Origin: Verrucomicrobiota bacterium
GTDB taxonomy: Bacteria > Verrucomicrobiota > Verrucomicrobiia > Limisphaerales > UBA9464
Length of the DNA stretch: 64,000 nt
Direction: 5' to 3'
Assembly (NCBI GenBank): GCA_017309115.1
Contig: JAFLEF010000005.1
Span: 124,001-188,000, forward strand
Position numbers and translations under genes: made by a program. The notes under the pieces are model-generated. The model was not told the DNA's origin. It did not search any database and was given only the letters and a program-made list of their open reading frames with translations. Shown here one piece after another: positions 24,025 through 33,200 of this stretch (position 1 is the first letter of the stretch; every line of letters starts with the position of its first letter).

Positions 24025-25575
24025 GTGAAATCGGCGTCCGAGACTCCAGCACTCTTGTCCCCGGCCCAACGGCGATTCCTGCATCTGACCGCGGCCGTCA
24101 ATGGCGCCGCCATCATGATCGTGGAAATCCTGGGGGCGAAGATGCTCGCGCCGTATCTCGGCACGTCGCACTTCGTGTGGACGGCGCAGATCGGCATCGC
24201 CATGGCGTCGCTGGCCTTCGGCTACTATCTCGGCGGTCGCTGGGCCGACGCGACGAATCAGTTGAACCGCCTGTTCGCGGCGATGCTGGCAGCGGCGTTT
24301 TACCTCTGTCTCTCCGTGCTCGGAGTCCGGGCGGTCGCGTTGCATAGCCTTCAATTCTCCCTGCCGGTGGGTTCGCTGTTGGCGTCGGCGTTTCTCTTCT
24401 TCGTTCCCCTGTCCCTGCTCGCCATCACCTGTCCGTTTCTCATCCGGTTCCTCACGGTCCAACTCCGCAGCGTGGGCAGCAACGTCGGCCGACTCTCGGC
24501 GGTTAGCACCGTGGGCAGCCTCGTGGGAACCGCGCTGATTGGGTACCTGCTCATTCCCCTCGCGCCCAACTCGGTCACGATGTACCTGACCGCCGGGGTG
24601 ATCGCCGGCGTGGCGCTGATTCATTTCCTAGTCTGGGGCGGGCAACGGCTCGGCGCAGCCGGGGCGGTGGCGGCAGTGGTTTTGTTGGGCGGGTTGGCCG
24701 TGAAGATCGACGCGAGTCCGCCGTTCAAGGGGTTCAAAGAGCTGTTTCGCGGCAACTCCAACTATGGCCAGCTCCAGGTGGTCGAGTCGAGCGACGGGCA
24801 ACTGCGCTACTACCTCAATGACTATCTGGTGCAGAACTCCTATTTGCCCGAGACCCGCCAAAGCATTTCGATCTTCACGTACGCGTTGCATGGACTTGCC
24901 CGCTCCCATGCGGAACGGCTGGATTCGGTCCTGTGCATCGGCATGGGTGTCGGAATCGTGCCGACCTTGTTTGCCCGCGAGGGCGCGAAGGTGGATGTCG
25001 TGGAGATCAATCCAGCGGTGGTGCCGGTGGCGCAGAAGTTCTTCGACCTCGATCTGTCTCTCTTCTCGCTGACTTTGGGTGATGGTCGCCAGTTCCTGAA
25101 CGGGCGAACCAACCGTTACAACGCAATCGTGTTGGACGCGTTCCTCGGGGACTCGTCACCGGCCCACCTGATGACTCAGGAAGCGTTCACCGCGATGCGC
25201 GACGTCATGCTCACCAATGGCGTGCTAGTGATTAACTGCTTTGGCGATCCCAAGCCGGGACAAGATTACCTGCTCGCTTCGCTAACGAAGACGCTGCGGT
25301 CCGTGTTCTCTTCCGTCCGCCTCCACCTGGCCCCGAATGGCAATTGCTTTTACGTCGCCTCGAATTCGCCGCTGCAGGTCTACCGCCGAGTTGATCTCGG
25401 GGCGGTGCATCCTTCCCTCGTGGATTCTGTTCGGACGACCATCAATCAACTGCATGAAACCGATCCGCGACATGGGATCGTGCTGACCGACGATTACAAT
25501 CCGGCTGACTTCTACGACGCTGCCAATCGCGAACGGCTGCGACGGGCGCTTGCGCAGTCGATGTTGAAGCTCTGA
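24025..25575 (+). CDS. Spermidine synthase-like polytopic membrane protein
   Basis: A 516-residue protein with two parts. Residues about 15-220 carry six or so hydrophobic helices (E-I-L-G-A-K-M-L-A-P-Y-L-G-T-S and G-Y-Y-L-G-G-R-W-A-D are typical family stretches), and the rest is a spermidine-synthase-like Rossmann domain with L-C-I-G-M-G-V-G-I-V-P and V-D-V-V-E-I-N-P (SAM-type binding). Fused membrane/aminopropyltransferase-like proteins of this type are common, and their reaction is mostly unproven. The start is uncertain: GTG 24025 is preferred because it begins near the conserved part; ATG 23968 is an alternative. It converges on the aminopeptidase gene. Confidence 0.83.
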   Translation: MKSASETPALLSPAQRRFLHLTAAVNGAAIMIVEILGAKMLAPYLGTSHFVWTAQIGIAMASLAFGYYLGGRWADATNQLNRLFAAMLAAAFYLCLSVLGVRAVALHSLQFSLPVGSLLASAFLFFVPLSLLAITCPFLIRFLTVQLRSVGSNVGRLSAVSTVGSLVGTALIGYLLIPLAPNSVTMYLTAGVIAGVALIHFLVWGGQRLGAAGAVAAVVLLGGLAVKIDASPPFKGFKELFRGNSNYGQLQVVESSDGQLRYYLNDYLVQNSYLPETRQSISIFTYALHGLARSHAERLDSVLCIGMGVGIVPTLFAREGAKVDVVEINPAVVPVAQKFFDLDLSLFSLTLGDGRQFLNGRTNRYNAIVLDAFLGDSSPAHLMTQEAFTAMRDVMLTNGVLVINCFGDPKPGQDYLLASLTKTLRSVFSSVRLHLAPNGNCFYVASNSPLQVYRRVDLGAVHPSLVDSVRTTINQLHETDPRHGIVLTDDYNPADFYDAANRERLRRALAQSMLKL

Positions 25576-25585
25576 TCCAGGCGGA

Positions 25586-26890
25586 CTATCGCCGCGCCAT
25601 CAGCTCCTCGATCTCGTCGGTTTCGATGGGAATGTCGGCCATCAGATCAACGACGCCGTTCTCGGTGATCAGCACGTCGTTCTCGAGGCGCACCGCAAAG
25701 CCCTCTTCCTTCACGTAGATGGCCGGTTCTACGGTCATCACCCAGCCCGGAGCGAAGGGTTCGGTGGTGAAACCCACGTCATGCACATCCAGACCGAGGG
25801 GATGTCCGCAGCCGTGCATGTAGTATTTCTTCACCGGCTTCTTCATGGGATCGGAGACCTTCACTTTAAGGTCGCGCGGACGCAGCAAGCCGAGATCGAC
25901 GCATTCCTTCGCCACGAGTTCCTCGGATTCCTCCTGCCACTGCTGCGGCTTTTTGCCGGGGGTGAGTCCGGCAATCTGAGCCCGCAGCACGCGCAGCACG
26001 GCGTTGTACACTTGACGTTGGCGGCGGGTGAACCGGCCGTTGACCGGAATGGTGCGGGTCAGGTCGGAATTGTAGTTGGCGTAACTGGCGCCGACGTCGA
26101 GAAGCAGCAGTTCGCCATTGCGACAGGGCTGGCGGTTGTCGAGGTAGTGCAGGACACAGGCATTCGCGCCGGAGGCGATGATTGGGCTGTAGGCGAACGA
26201 GCCGCGTCGGCGGATGAACTCGTGGGCGAACTCGGCTTCAACGTCACACTCATTGACTCCGGGTTTGACGAACCGGGCAACGCGCTCGAAGCCGGCCTTG
26301 GTGATCTGACACGCCTGACGGAGCAGCTCGACCTCCTGCGGGGACTTGACCACCCGGAGCCGATGCATCACCCGGGCAAGCCGGTGGTACTGATGGAGCG
26401 GATAGCGATCCTGAACGGAGCGGACGAAGCGGGCTTCGCGGGTTTCGACGACGATCTCGGCCCGCTTGTGTTCGTTGGAGTTCAGATAGACGTGCTCGGC
26501 TTCACACATCAGGCGGTGGAACAGCGACGGGAAGTCAGACAGCCATTCAATGCGCTGAATGCCGGTCACGCGCTGGGCCTCCTCCTTGGTCAGTTTGTGA
26601 CCTTCCCAGGTGGCAATCAGGTCACTGGTCTCCCGCAGGAACAGAATCTCCCGCTGGCGTTCGTCATCGGCTTGGGGGAAGAGGAGCAGAATGCTTTCCT
26701 CCTGCTCGACGCCGGTGAGGTAGAACAGGTCGGAGTTGGGAACGGGCCGCAGCAGACCGTCGGCATTGGTAGGCACGAGGTCATTGGCGTTCACGACCAC
26801 CAGCGACTTTGGGAGGAGGAGGCGTTTGAGTCGGTCCCGGTTGCTAATGAAGAGCTGCGGGTCAATCGGTTCGTGGCGCATGACGGGCAA
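25586..26890 (-). CDS. pepP: Xaa-Pro aminopeptidase (aminopeptidase P family)
   Basis: A 434-residue M24 metallopeptidase that removes the N-terminal residue from peptides with proline in second position. The N-terminal AMP_N domain has L-L-R-P-V-P-N-S-D-L-F-Y-L-T-G. The pita-bread catalytic domain contains the dinuclear metal ligands in order: D-V-G-A-S-Y-A-N-Y-N-S-D-L-T-R-T (two Asp), H-G-C-G-H-P-L-G-L-D-V-H-D (His), T-V-E-P-A-I-Y (Glu) and L-E-N-D-V-L (Glu). All are intact. The start is ATG 26890 or Met4 at 26881. It is cytosolic and divergent from the ABC exporter. Confidence 0.93.
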   Translation of the reverse strand: MPVMRHEPIDPQLFISNRDRLKRLLLPKSLVVVNANDLVPTNADGLLRPVPNSDLFYLTGVEQEESILLLFPQADDERQREILFLRETSDLIATWEGHKLTKEEAQRVTGIQRIEWLSDFPSLFHRLMCEAEHVYLNSNEHKRAEIVVETREARFVRSVQDRYPLHQYHRLARVMHRLRVVKSPQEVELLRQACQITKAGFERVARFVKPGVNECDVEAEFAHEFIRRRGSFAYSPIIASGANACVLHYLDNRQPCRNGELLLLDVGASYANYNSDLTRTIPVNGRFTRRQRQVYNAVLRVLRAQIAGLTPGKKPQQWQEESEELVAKECVDLGLLRPRDLKVKVSDPMKKPVKKYYMHGCGHPLGLDVHDVGFTTEPFAPGWVMTVEPAIYVKEEGFAVRLENDVLITENGVVDLMADIPIETDEIEELMARR

Positions 26891-26974
26891 GGTTGAGCCT
26901 GAAGCCCGGCAATTATCAACGTCGTGGATTCGCTTGCTGTCGTCCCTGGAATCTCGCTTGCCTGGGTGGGGGTC

Positions 26975-28858
26975 ATGCTAGATTGCCGCGTGCCGCCCGC
27001 CCGCACCGCCACTGTTCCTGCCGAAGCCAGCGCTGAAACCGCCGCGCCGGCGGTGCCCACCCGTGTCCGGGTGGAACCCGAGTCCCTCCGTCGGGCGGCC
27101 CGCATTTTCCGCTATCTGTGGCCCTATAGGGTTCGTTTCGGGCTGGCCATGGGCTGTCTGTTGACAGCAACGTCGCTGGGCCTGGCGTTCCCGTATCTGA
27201 CCGGAATGCTTCTCGATGGAGCAATGACTCCGGTCGGGGGTAAGCCCACCGGCTCAATTCGCAGCATCAACCAAACGGCGTTACTGCTGCTGGCTTCACT
27301 GGCGGTTCAAGCCTTCTTCTCGTTCTTCTCCTCCAATTGGTTCAATCGCTGTGGCGAACGGGCCCTGGTGGATCTGCGCCGGGAAACCTTTGGACGCTTG
27401 GTGGGATTCCCGATGAGCTTCTTCGGGAAACGTCGGGTGGGCGAATTGGCCAGCCGGTTGACGGCAGATCTGACCGTGATTCAGGACACCTTCACCACGA
27501 CCATCCCGCAGTTTCTTCGCCAGACGACGCTGTTGACCGGCGGAATCGTGCTGATTGCGGTGACGTCGTGGCGGCTGAGCGCGGTTATGATTTCCACCTT
27601 CCCAGTCCTGATTCTGGCGGCGGTGTTGATGGGGCGGCGGATCCGCGGCTATTCCCGGGATGCCCAGGATCGGCTCGCGGAGGGAGGCACCGTCATTGAG
27701 GAATCCCTGCAAGGCATCGCCAACGTGAAGGCGTTTGGGAACGAGCAGTTCGAGTTGGGCCGCTACAGCGCGCACCTGGAGTCGTTCCTGGCGGTGATTC
27801 TGAAGACGGCCCGGCTCCGTGCTTCGCTGGTGTCGTTCATCATCTTCGGCGTCTTCGGTTCGATCGTGCTGGTCTTCTGGTATGGCGCGCGGCTGATGCA
27901 AGCGGGCGAGCTGACCTTTGGCGAACTGACTCGGTTCATCCTGTACACCACGTTTGTCGGCGGTTCGGTGGCTTCCTTTGCCGAAGTGTATTCCCAAGTG
28001 CAGAAGACCTTGGGAGCCACGGAGCGGGTGCGGGAACTGTTGGATGAGCCGGTGGAGGTGGATGCGTTGAAGGCGGTGGAGTCCGCGGCAGGTCCCCGGC
28101 TGCGGGGGGAAGTGCAATTTGAGGAAGTCCGGTTTCACTATCCGTCGCGGCCAGATGTCGAAGTGTTGCGCGGGCTGACCTTGGCGGCGCGACCCGGCGA
28201 GAAGATTGCCCTGGTGGGTCCGAGCGGCGCGGGAAAGTCCACCATCGTGTCATTGCTGCTCCGCTTCTACGAACCTTCCAGCGGAACGATTCGGCTGGAT
28301 GGTCGACCGGCGCAGGAGCTCACGTTGCCCCATCTAAGACAGAACCTCGCCATCGTGCCTCAAGAGGTGCTGCTCTTTGGCGGATCCATTGAGGAGAACA
28401 TTCGGTATGGCCGACCCGAAGCGATCTCTGAGGAAGTGTTGGCGGCGTCGCGTCGGGCGCTATGTGATCCCTTCATTCGCAAGCTTCCCCAGGGCTACGC
28501 TACGCTGGTGGGGGATCGTGGAATCCAGCTTTCCGGTGGGCAACGCCAACGGATCGCCATCGCCCGGGCGCTGCTGAAGGATCCGGCGATCCTGATTCTC
28601 GACGAGGCCACCAGTGCCCTCGACACCGAGAGCGAGCAACTCATTCAGGAAGCGTTGGAAGTGCTGCTGGAAGGGCGAACAGCATTCATTATCGCGCATC
28701 GACTATCGACCATTCGGCGGGCGGATCGGATCTATGTAATTGAGGACGGGCAGGTCCGGGAGTCGGGCAACCACGAGGAGCTGATGCAGAAGAACGAGGG
28801 CAGTTACCGGCGGTTGGCCGAGATACAATTCGGTCGCCATCCCGCAACGGTCGATTGA
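26975..28858 (+). CDS. ABC exporter, fused membrane and ATPase domains (MsbA-like)
   Basis: A 627-residue half-transporter. The N-terminal ABC type-1 exporter domain (about residues 45-345) has six hydrophobic helices, and the C-terminal ATPase has Walker A G-P-S-G-A-G-K-S-T, signature L-S-G-G-Q-R-Q-R, Walker B L-I-L-D-E-A-T-S-A-L-D and the H-loop in I-I-A-H-R-L-S-T. It should dimerise and flip lipids, drugs or a surface precursor across the inner membrane. The substrate cannot be read from sequence. ATG 26975 is preferred over a GTG at 26924. The last bases overlap or abut the ClC transporter transcript, so the two are likely co-transcribed. Confidence 0.92.
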   Translation: MLDCRVPPARTATVPAEASAETAAPAVPTRVRVEPESLRRAARIFRYLWPYRVRFGLAMGCLLTATSLGLAFPYLTGMLLDGAMTPVGGKPTGSIRSINQTALLLLASLAVQAFFSFFSSNWFNRCGERALVDLRRETFGRLVGFPMSFFGKRRVGELASRLTADLTVIQDTFTTTIPQFLRQTTLLTGGIVLIAVTSWRLSAVMISTFPVLILAAVLMGRRIRGYSRDAQDRLAEGGTVIEESLQGIANVKAFGNEQFELGRYSAHLESFLAVILKTARLRASLVSFIIFGVFGSIVLVFWYGARLMQAGELTFGELTRFILYTTFVGGSVASFAEVYSQVQKTLGATERVRELLDEPVEVDALKAVESAAGPRLRGEVQFEEVRFHYPSRPDVEVLRGLTLAARPGEKIALVGPSGAGKSTIVSLLLRFYEPSSGTIRLDGRPAQELTLPHLRQNLAIVPQEVLLFGGSIEENIRYGRPEAISEEVLAASRRALCDPFIRKLPQGYATLVGDRGIQLSGGQRQRIAIARALLKDPAILILDEATSALDTESEQLIQEALEVLLEGRTAFIIAHRLSTIRRADRIYVIEDGQVRESGNHEELMQKNEGSYRRLAEIQFGRHPATVD

Positions 28859-28890
28859 CGACAGGTAACGGGGCAGGGTTTCCTGAGGTC

Positions 28891-30231
28891 ATGAGGGAGC
28901 TTCTCGACCATCGCGCCCATGGGGAGCGGCTCCGGGATTTGTGGATGGGTCTCTGTTGGGTGGCGCCTGTGGCAGGTCTGGCGGGATCGGCCAGCGCCCT
29001 GTTCCTGTGGAGCTTGGATCGCGTGACCCAGTGGCGTTTCGAGCATCCGGCGTTGCTGTACCTGCTCCCGATGGCCGGGGTGTTGATTGTGCTGCTGTAT
29101 CAGCGTTGGGGCGGACGCTCGGATCGGGGAACCAATTTGATTCTCGAAGAGATTCATCAACCGGGCGGGGGGGTTCCCCTGCGCATGGCGCCCCTGGTAT
29201 TGCTGACCACCCTGATGACCCATCTGTTTGGCGGCTCGGCCGGACGGGAAGGGACCGCCATTCAGATGGGTGGAGGATTGGCAGGAGGCTTCATCGGCTC
29301 TTGTCGGGTTCCGGAACGACATCGACGCATGCTCCTGATGGCCGGGGTGGCGGCGGGATTTGGTTCGGTGTTTGGAACGCCGTTGGCGGGAGCGGTGTTT
29401 GCCCTAGAGGTGCTGGCGATCGGTCGAATGCGCTACGAACATCTGCTCCCGTGTCTTTGGGCGGGATTGCTGGGGGACCTCGCGTGTTCGGTCTGGGGCG
29501 TGCATCACACGGCGTACCACATCGTGGTGCCGGATTTGCCGGGAGGTCACCTGAATCTGCTGCTGTTGGCCAAGGCGGCTCTGGCGGGAGTTCTCTTTGG
29601 TTGGACGTCGCTGTTGTTTTCGGAAACGACCCACGAACTTGGCCGTCAGTGGAAACGCTGGATTCCCCAGCCCTGGCTGCGGCCCGTGGTGGGCGGAGTA
29701 ATCGTGATCCTGCTGACCTGGATTCTAGGAACGCGTTCCTATCTAGGTTTGGGAGTGACCAGTCCGGATCCGGGTGCGGTCACGATTCTGTCGAGTTTTG
29801 AGGCGGGAGGAGCGACTCCCTGGAGCTGGTGGTGGAAACTGATCTTCACCGCGGTGACCCTGAGCTCCGGCTTCAAGGGTGGGGAGGTAACACCGCTGTT
29901 CTTCATTGGAGCCGCCCTGGGGAACGCCCTGAGTGGTCCGTTGGGTGTGCCCCCCGACCTCTTCGCCGGACTGGGTTTCGTGGCGGTCTTTGCCGGCGCG
30001 AGCAATACCCCGCTGGCCTGCACGCTGATGGGCATCGAGCTGTTCGGCTCCGAGCACGCTGCCTACCTCGCGGTGGCGTGTTTCGTGGCGTATCAGTTCA
30101 GCGGGCACACCGGAATCTACGGTTCACAACGCGTGGCCACGCCCAAGGCGAACGCTGAGGGACCGGCTTCTGACCAGACCCTCAGTGAATGGCGAAAACG
30201 GCCGGACTCCCGATCCCGTGACCCCGGCTGA
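28891..30231 (+). CDS. ClC-family anion transporter, CLC-F-like
   Basis: A 446-residue polytopic protein, started at ATG 28891 (an upstream TTG at 28855 overlaps the ABC stop). The first selectivity block reads G-T-N-L-I-L-E-E-I-H (80-89) in place of the G-S-G-I-P of chloride channels, and the gating-glutamate block is G-R-E-G-T (118-122) in place of G-R-E-G-P. From what I know of the family, this pattern is characteristic of the CLC-F branch, which exchanges fluoride for protons; assigning fluoride is therefore inference from motifs. The third block, G-F-K-G-G-E-V-T-P-L, is also present. The stop abuts the stop of the convergent 1359-residue gene with no gap. Confidence 0.88.
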   Translation: MRELLDHRAHGERLRDLWMGLCWVAPVAGLAGSASALFLWSLDRVTQWRFEHPALLYLLPMAGVLIVLLYQRWGGRSDRGTNLILEEIHQPGGGVPLRMAPLVLLTTLMTHLFGGSAGREGTAIQMGGGLAGGFIGSCRVPERHRRMLLMAGVAAGFGSVFGTPLAGAVFALEVLAIGRMRYEHLLPCLWAGLLGDLACSVWGVHHTAYHIVVPDLPGGHLNLLLLAKAALAGVLFGWTSLLFSETTHELGRQWKRWIPQPWLRPVVGGVIVILLTWILGTRSYLGLGVTSPDPGAVTILSSFEAGGATPWSWWWKLIFTAVTLSSGFKGGEVTPLFFIGAALGNALSGPLGVPPDLFAGLGFVAVFAGASNTPLACTLMGIELFGSEHAAYLAVACFVAYQFSGHTGIYGSQRVATPKANAEGPASDQTLSEWRKRPDSRSRDPG

Positions 30232-33200
30232 TCACTGAACTTGGCGGGCCCGATAGAACCGGACTCCTTCAACCGCCGAAGCATCCCGGGCGAAGGCCGC
30301 TGAGGGAGCCGTGGTGAAGTTCCCCAGCGAATGCCAGTTCTGCAGATCGGTACTCCACTGCAGTTCGAACTCAGCTCCGCTGGAGAGTGCGGTAGCTTCC
30401 AGACTCAACTGGCGGGAACCATCCGCGAGCGGATCGATTCCCACCAACCGCGTGCCGGACTCCGGCGGAGCGGTTTCGCTGTGAATCGGCAGGCTCTGAC
30501 CGTCGAAAGAGACTCTACCTTTGGGCAGCGCCGCCGAGGTGAGGGTGTAGGTGATGACGGGGATTTCTTCGGTAAAGAAGGGACCCCAGCGGAGAGTCTG
30601 GCTGGCGGCCGACCATACGCCTCCGGCTGAGATTTCCTGCGGCACCGCGCCCTTCGGAAGGATTTCCTCAAGCGCGAAGGCTTGGATTCCCGGAGCGGGT
30701 TGGATTCGGAGGGTGTGAAGGACTGATCCGTTGGCTTGGGGCGTTGTCGATCGCACGGCGAGACCGGCCAACGGGGCGACCGGAAGCATTCGAGCTGGGG
30801 ACGCTCCTAGCGCGGCGACGCTCGCTCCGGGAACCCAGCACATCGGTGGCTCGAGTGAGGCGTCGAAGTGGTAGCGTTCGCCTCCCTTCCAAAGCAGGGC
30901 CGCCCGGGTCACGTGATCCAACGGAATGGGATTGGGTCCTCCGGGCCAGCTGTGCTCGGTCTTCCAAGCCGCCGCGAACGCCGACAGTTCATCCGCCTCA
31001 AGCGCGTTGTCGGCTGGTGCGCGATCCGCCGGGTGGTGGAGCGAACCAGTGAGGATACGGTCCCCACCAATCGGAGACGATTGGCCATCTGCCGAGGCCC
31101 GACCGTCGAAGAGTGCCAACTCGACCGCGAGGTTCGGGACGACTGTGTAGGTCAGTGTCCTCGGCTCGGGGGTGAAAAAGGGACCGAATTTCACTTTGCC
31201 GGTCAGAAGGTCGAGCGAGCCGCCGTCGCTGATCTGAGTGACCGACCAAAACGGACTGTCCACTCCGGGAATGCCTGGTGCCGGCAGGGCAAAAGGAGGC
31301 ATTTCTTCAATCACATAGGCGATCACCCCGGCTGGGGGTTTCACATCCAGACGCACCGTGAACGCCGTGCCGGCCTGATAGGACGGGGGCAGTGTTCGGG
31401 TCACGAAAGAATCGAGTTGGTTCGCGATGGCTTCGACTTGGATGGGCCGCGATGCCAGAGCGGGGTCCGTCAGGTCGTGCACCTTCAAGGTGTGAGCACC
31501 GGGTTGGAGGGTGATGCGGAAGGAATGATCCAGCACTTCGTCGGCACCGGGAGCCCGAACGAACACCAGGCGGGACTCGGCCACAACTTTACCATCGACC
31601 GACAAGCCCACGTCAGTGATGCCCCCTTCGCGTCCCACGGCCTGGGCCAGCACGGTGATCTCCTGGTTGGCCGGGACGGCCCCGCCGTCGGTGGGCTCCA
31701 CGAGCGAAAGCCGGGGACCCGTCCCATCCACTCGCACTTGCACCGATTGAGAGGTCACTCGGCGGTTGGGGCCAAATTGACCCACAGCGGTTAGCTCATA
31801 CTCCCCGGCGACGGTCGGCCGCCAGAGGATGTGATTGTTGATCGGGAAACCGGGAGGGAACTCGGCGAAGACCACGCAAAGGAAGCAGCTGTCCCCGATC
31901 TTCTGGCCGTTGGCGAAGAACTCCACGGTGGAAACCAAGGAGTTTAGATCAAAGCCAAGGGTATCAATGAAGACCGAATCGCCGACGGAGAATACTGACC
32001 CGGGGGAAGGTGTGGTGATGACCAGGTTGGGCGTGGATTCGACGACCGAAACTTTGACTGGCGCCGAGGTGAGGACTTCGCCGTCGAACAACAGGGCACG
32101 CAAGGTGAGGGTGTAGACTCCCGGTTGGCCGGTCGTCCAGGTACCTCCAGCCTGCAGGGGTTGACCCGGCTGCGGAGGGGCGCATTTGCACAGATCGCAG
32201 CAATACGAAACGCGTCCGGCCACCACGCCATCGACCAGCAACTCGAGCGCGATGACGCCTTGGGTGGGATGCCCTCCCAGGCCGAGCCAGGCTACGGTGG
32301 AATTGGCCAGGAGTGAGTCACCTTCCGCAGGACTTAAGAGCCGGGCGAAGGGTTCCGTGGCGCCCGCATCGAGGATCTCCACCTGGGCTTCCGCGGGATC
32401 GCCCACCCGATATCCCGGGTAGGGAAGGAGATCCGGAAAACCCAAGGCCAGGATCGGATCAACCAGTCGCAGGACCACCGACTCCCGACCTTCCGGGAGG
32501 GAGTCGGTGACGGCGGTCAGGGTTAGTTCGAGTTCCTTTTGGCCTGGTTCCCAAGTGACCGGGACGAAGGGACCGACGAAGGGCAGGCCGAGCCCGTTGG
32601 GGTCGGCGTTCTCCCATTGGTAATCCGTGCCGAAAGTGGCGGTGCCGGAGAGTTCCGTCAGAACAGTCAGCGGCTTTGAGTCATCGCCTGCCCGGGTCAG
32701 GATGAAACTGGCGGTGCGACTCTTCAGGTCGCCGGTCTCCTGAGCGGGCGTATGACCCGGTCGGACGCTGACCACGGGCAGGTCAGCGAATGGATCCTGC
32801 ACCTGGACCGTCACGGAACGCGACTGGATCGCTTGCTGATTCGCGTCCACCGCCCGGGCGGTCAAAGTGACGGTTCCAAGGTCAGTTGCGGCCGGGGTCC
32901 AGTTGAAGACGTGGTGGCGCAACTGGCCGGGAATGTCGGCGTCCCGGGTGAGAATCTCGGAAACCCCGAGCCGCCGGTCTCCGGCCCAGAATTCCACGCG
33001 GCGAATCGAACCCGCGGGATCAATTGCCAAAGCCTGGAGGGTGGTCACCACCCCCACGGCGAGGGTGTTGCCTTCCCGCGGAGCGGTGAGCACCACTTCG
33101 GCGGCCTGGGGAGTCACCCGCTCCACGATCTGGACCTCGGCTCGATCCGACAGCAGCCAGTAGGGGGGTTGAATTCCCTCCCGACCTGGCGGCGTGATGA

